A stretch of DNA of 41,648 bases. Source: Saprospiraceae bacterium. GTDB taxonomy: Bacteria; Bacteroidota; Bacteroidia; Chitinophagales; Saprospiraceae. Within the stretch, counting starts at the first letter, position 1. Each line of letters opens with the position of its first letter. The position numbers and the translations under genes are program-made. Under the pieces are notes generated by a model, which was given only the letters and a program-made list of their open reading frames with translations, made no database searches and was not told the origin of the DNA. The stretch lies in the NCBI GenBank assembly GCA_020846655.1, contig JADLDL010000013.1, positions 1-41,648 on the forward strand, written 5' to 3'. Below are positions 38,970 to 41,648 of this stretch, piece by piece.

Positions 38970-41648
38970 ATGCAAATACGCCAATCGCTCCGACACCTCC
39001 GTCTGGTCGGGTTGTTCCTGCTCGCCGGCTGCGGCCTTCTCAGCGCCCAAACAGCGCTTCGCCTGCCCGCCGGCGTCCAAAAAATAACCTCCGTGGAGGG
39101 CATTACCGAGTACAGCCTGCCCAATGGTCTGCGCGTGCTACTCTTCCCTGATCCCTCCAAACCCATTATCACCGTCAATATCACCTACAAAGTAGGCTCC
39201 CGCCACGAAAACTACGGCGAAACCGGCATGGCCCACCTGCTCGAACACCTGGTGTTCAAAGGCACCCCCCGGCACTCCAATATCCCGCAGGAACTGACCG
39301 AGCACGGCGCCCGCCCCAACGGCACGACCTGGCTCGACCGTACCAACTACTACGAAACCTTCGATGCCACCGAAGAAAACCTGCGCTGGGCCCTCGACCT
39401 CGAAAGCGACCGGATGATCAATTCCTATATCGCTAAAAAAGACCTCGACAGCGAGTTCTCTGTGGTGCGCAACGAATACGAACGCGGCGAAAACAGCCCC
39501 GGCGCCGTGCTCAACAAGCGCATGGTGGCAGCCGTGTACCAATGGCACAACTACGGCCACAGCACCATCGGCGAAAAATCAGACATCGAACTGGCGCCCA
39601 TCGAACGCCTGCAAGCCTTCTACCACCATTATTACCAGCCCGACAACGCCGTACTGGTCGTAGCCGGCAAAATCGACGAGCAAAAAACCCTGGACCTCGT
39701 CAACGAATATTTCAGCCCCATTCCCAAACCCACCCGCCAACTCATCACCACCTACACCAAAGAGCCAACGCAGGACGGCGAACGCCGGGTCGAACTGCGC
39801 CGCACCGGCGATGTCCAGTTGTTTTCCTGCATGTTCCGCACCCCCTCCGGCGCCCACTCCGACTACGCGGCGCTGTCCGTGCTGGCCAACCTGCTCACCG
39901 ACGAACCCACCGGACGCCTGTACAAAGCCCTCGTAGAAGGCAAAAAAGCAGTATCGGTCTTTGGCGGCGCATCGGGCTATGCCGAAGGCGGCACTACCGG
40001 TTTCACCACCGACCTGCGCCAGGAGCAATCACTCGAAGACGCCAAGACAGCCATGCTCAGCGTACTCGACGGCCTGAAAGACAACCCGGCCACGGCCGAT
40101 GAAGTGGAAAAAGCCAAAAACCGCATCCTCAAAAACTGGGAACTCGGCTTCAAACAATCCGATCGGATCGGCCTGAGCCTGAGCAACTACATCGGTACCG
40201 GCGACTGGCGTTTGGCCTTCCTGTACCGCGATATGGTGGAAAAAGTAAGCGCCGACGATGTGTCGCGCGTGGCCCTGCGCTACTTCAAACCCGCCAACCG
40301 CACCATCGGCTTTTTTATTCCGGAAAAAAATCCGGACCGCGCCGAAATTCCGGACGCGCCCAACCTCGACGAACTGCTCAAGGACTACAAAGGCAAGGCT
40401 GCTATTGCACAGGGCGAAGACTTCGACCCCTCGCCGGCTAACATCGAAAAACGCACCACGCGCGGCAAATTGGCCAACGGCATGGAATACGCGCTTTTGT
40501 CGAAAGAAAACCGGGGCGACGGCGTCAATGCCACCTTCACGCTGCGCTTTGGCACCCTGGAAAGCCTGAAAGGCAAGTCGGTCATCGGCGATTTCGCCGC
40601 CAGCCTGCTCAACAAAGGTACCACAGCACACACGCATGCCGAACTCAACGAAGCCCAGGACAAGATCAAATCGCGGGTACAGATCTTTGGCGGCGCCACC
40701 TCGGTCAATGTGAGCATCGAAAGCGACCGCGCCCACCTGGCCGACGCCATCCGCCTGGCCGGCGAAATGCTGCGCCAGCCGACTTTCCCGGCCGATGAAT
40801 TTGAAAAATACAAACAGGAATATCTGGCCGCGCTGGAAGAACAAAAAACCGATCCCAATGCGCTGGCCAACAATGTGTTCAGCCGGGTCAGCGACCCCGA
40901 ATACCCGAAAGACGACCCGCGCTACACCATGACGTTCGAAGAAGAAGCCGCCGCCGTGAAGGCCGTGACCCTCGAACAGGTGAAGGAATTTTACAAAAAA
41001 TTCTACGGCGCCAGCAACGCTACTGGCGCCGTGGTTGGCGACTTTGAACAGGCGGCCATCGAAAAAACGCTGCGCGAAACCCTGGGCGACTGGAAAAGTC
41101 CCGCAAAATACGAGCGCATCGCCGACGACTACCGGCCGGTGCCCGTGCGCAACGAACAAATCCTGACGCCCGACAAATCGAACGCTGTGTACCTGGCCGG
41201 CTTCGGCTTCCCCATGCGCAACGACGACCCCGAGTACCCGGCCCTTGCGCTGGGCGGCCAAATCCTGGGCGGCGGCTTCCTCAACTCGCGCCTGGCTACC
41301 CGGATTCGCCAAAAAGACGGCTTGAGCTACACCGTGCGCGGCAGTTTTGCCGCCAGCCCGCTGGATAAAAATGCCAGTTTCAACGGTTTCATGATCTACA
41401 ACCCGGAAAACCTGGCCAAACTGGAAGTGGCCTTCCGCGAAGAGATCGAACGCGCCGCCAAAGACGGCTTTACCGCCGAAGAACTGGAAAGCGCCAAATC
41501 GGGCTGGTTGAAATCACGCAAAGTGAACCGCTCCTCGGACGCCGGCCTGGCCGGCACACTGAGTTCCTACCTGTTCATGGACCGCGACCTGAACTGGGAC
41601 GCGCAGTTTGAGAAAAATGTAGAGAACCTGAGCCTCGAACAGCTCAAC
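38970..41648 (+). CDS. M16 (insulinase-like) zinc metallopeptidase, C-terminus beyond the window
   Basis: An open frame of 893 codons without a stop to the window edge. Hydrophobic leader with LFLLAGC at 15-21 (possible lipidation at C21; cleavage after SAQ is the alternative), so it is exported. The first M16 domain has the inverted zinc motif HLLEHLVFKG and the distal Glu in NEYERGEN. The second half repeats the fold (KLANGMEYALLSKENRGD onward), but its motif position reads FAASLLNKG, the usual inactive partner. GGGFLNSRLATRIRQKDGLSY is the typical substrate-groove motif. Expected full length is about 930 residues, so little is missing. Confidence 0.92.
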   Translation, partial: MQIRQSLRHLRLVGLFLLAGCGLLSAQTALRLPAGVQKITSVEGITEYSLPNGLRVLLFPDPSKPIITVNITYKVGSRHENYGETGMAHLLEHLVFKGTPRHSNIPQELTEHGARPNGTTWLDRTNYYETFDATEENLRWALDLESDRMINSYIAKKDLDSEFSVVRNEYERGENSPGAVLNKRMVAAVYQWHNYGHSTIGEKSDIELAPIERLQAFYHHYYQPDNAVLVVAGKIDEQKTLDLVNEYFSPIPKPTRQLITTYTKEPTQDGERRVELRRTGDVQLFSCMFRTPSGAHSDYAALSVLANLLTDEPTGRLYKALVEGKKAVSVFGGASGYAEGGTTGFTTDLRQEQSLEDAKTAMLSVLDGLKDNPATADEVEKAKNRILKNWELGFKQSDRIGLSLSNYIGTGDWRLAFLYRDMVEKVSADDVSRVALRYFKPANRTIGFFIPEKNPDRAEIPDAPNLDELLKDYKGKAAIAQGEDFDPSPANIEKRTTRGKLANGMEYALLSKENRGDGVNATFTLRFGTLESLKGKSVIGDFAASLLNKGTTAHTHAELNEAQDKIKSRVQIFGGATSVNVSIESDRAHLADAIRLAGEMLRQPTFPADEFEKYKQEYLAALEEQKTDPNALANNVFSRVSDPEYPKDDPRYTMTFEEEAAAVKAVTLEQVKEFYKKFYGASNATGAVVGDFEQAAIEKTLRETLGDWKSPAKYERIADDYRPVPVRNEQILTPDKSNAVYLAGFGFPMRNDDPEYPALALGGQILGGGFLNSRLATRIRQKDGLSYTVRGSFAASPLDKNASFNGFMIYNPENLAKLEVAFREEIERAAKDGFTAEELESAKSGWLKSRKVNRSSDAGLAGTLSSYLFMDRDLNWDAQFEKNVENLSLEQLN

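Overview
The window looks like a chromosomal stretch from a member of the Bacteroidota, most likely Saprospiraceae or a close relative (moderate confidence). The supporting signs are the rpmB-rpmG-DUF4295 cluster, proteins with C-terminal type IX secretion (T9SS) sorting domains, a TPR-type hybrid two-component regulator, DUF3857 transglutaminase-like proteins, and repeated promoter boxes of the Bacteroidota form TTG-(17 to 22)-TAnnTTTG. Most genes are housekeeping or conserved Bacteroidota genes. The distinctive content is a palindromic repeat family at gene ends and a possible sulfur-lipid locus with a structured leader.

Layout. 1-3646: a partial unknown gene, asd (lysine/threonine pathway), psd (phosphatidylethanolamine synthesis) and lysS. 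3642-5054: three clusters of palindromic repeats around a lipoprotein gene and a 54-residue cysteine-rich exported peptide. 5050-7926: a TPR-containing hybrid sensor kinase with receiver and AraC output. 8083-11337: three co-directional genes for an alpha-oxoamine synthase, a cupin_8/JmjC-like oxygenase and a cysteine-synthase-like enzyme, preceded by a promoter, an 87-base hairpin with a U8 tract and a Cys-rich reading frame. 11338-12120 has no ordinary gene but holds this leader and a second terminator-bounded transcription unit. 12193-14378: an ExbB/TolQ, ExbD/TolR and TolA-like/TonB operon. 14453-17223: a membrane TPR protein and hemD. 17433-19204: an NSS sodium symporter and its small subunit. 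19489-21417: a secreted dockerin protein. 21506-22452: DUF4295, rpmG, rpmB and tRNA-Arg(ACG).

22515-25787: a T9SS-exported subtilase-like protein, a BtuF-like binding protein and rlmB. 25946-27676: a membrane protein, a winged-helix regulator and a DUF1361 protein, probably one operon. 27677-29958: pcm and a phosphohexomutase. 30039-34073: two DUF3857 proteins, one keeping and one lacking the transglutaminase Cys/His. 34258-35496: odhB. 35609-38897: a MarR regulator, an SdiA-regulated-like propeller, a HAD phosphatase and a Sua5-type tRNA modification enzyme. 38970-end: an M16 protease that runs off the window.

Five of the genes (lysS, the hybrid kinase, the phosphohexomutase, the first DUF3857 gene and odhB) end on a stop codon supplied by the terminal TGTAG or TGTAA of the same inverted-repeat family. 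This is the strongest unexplained pattern. The second is the cysteine-synthase/oxygenase/oxoamine-synthase trio, which could be a sulfonolipid (capnine-type) locus with a sulfur-responsive leader; that reading is an inference.
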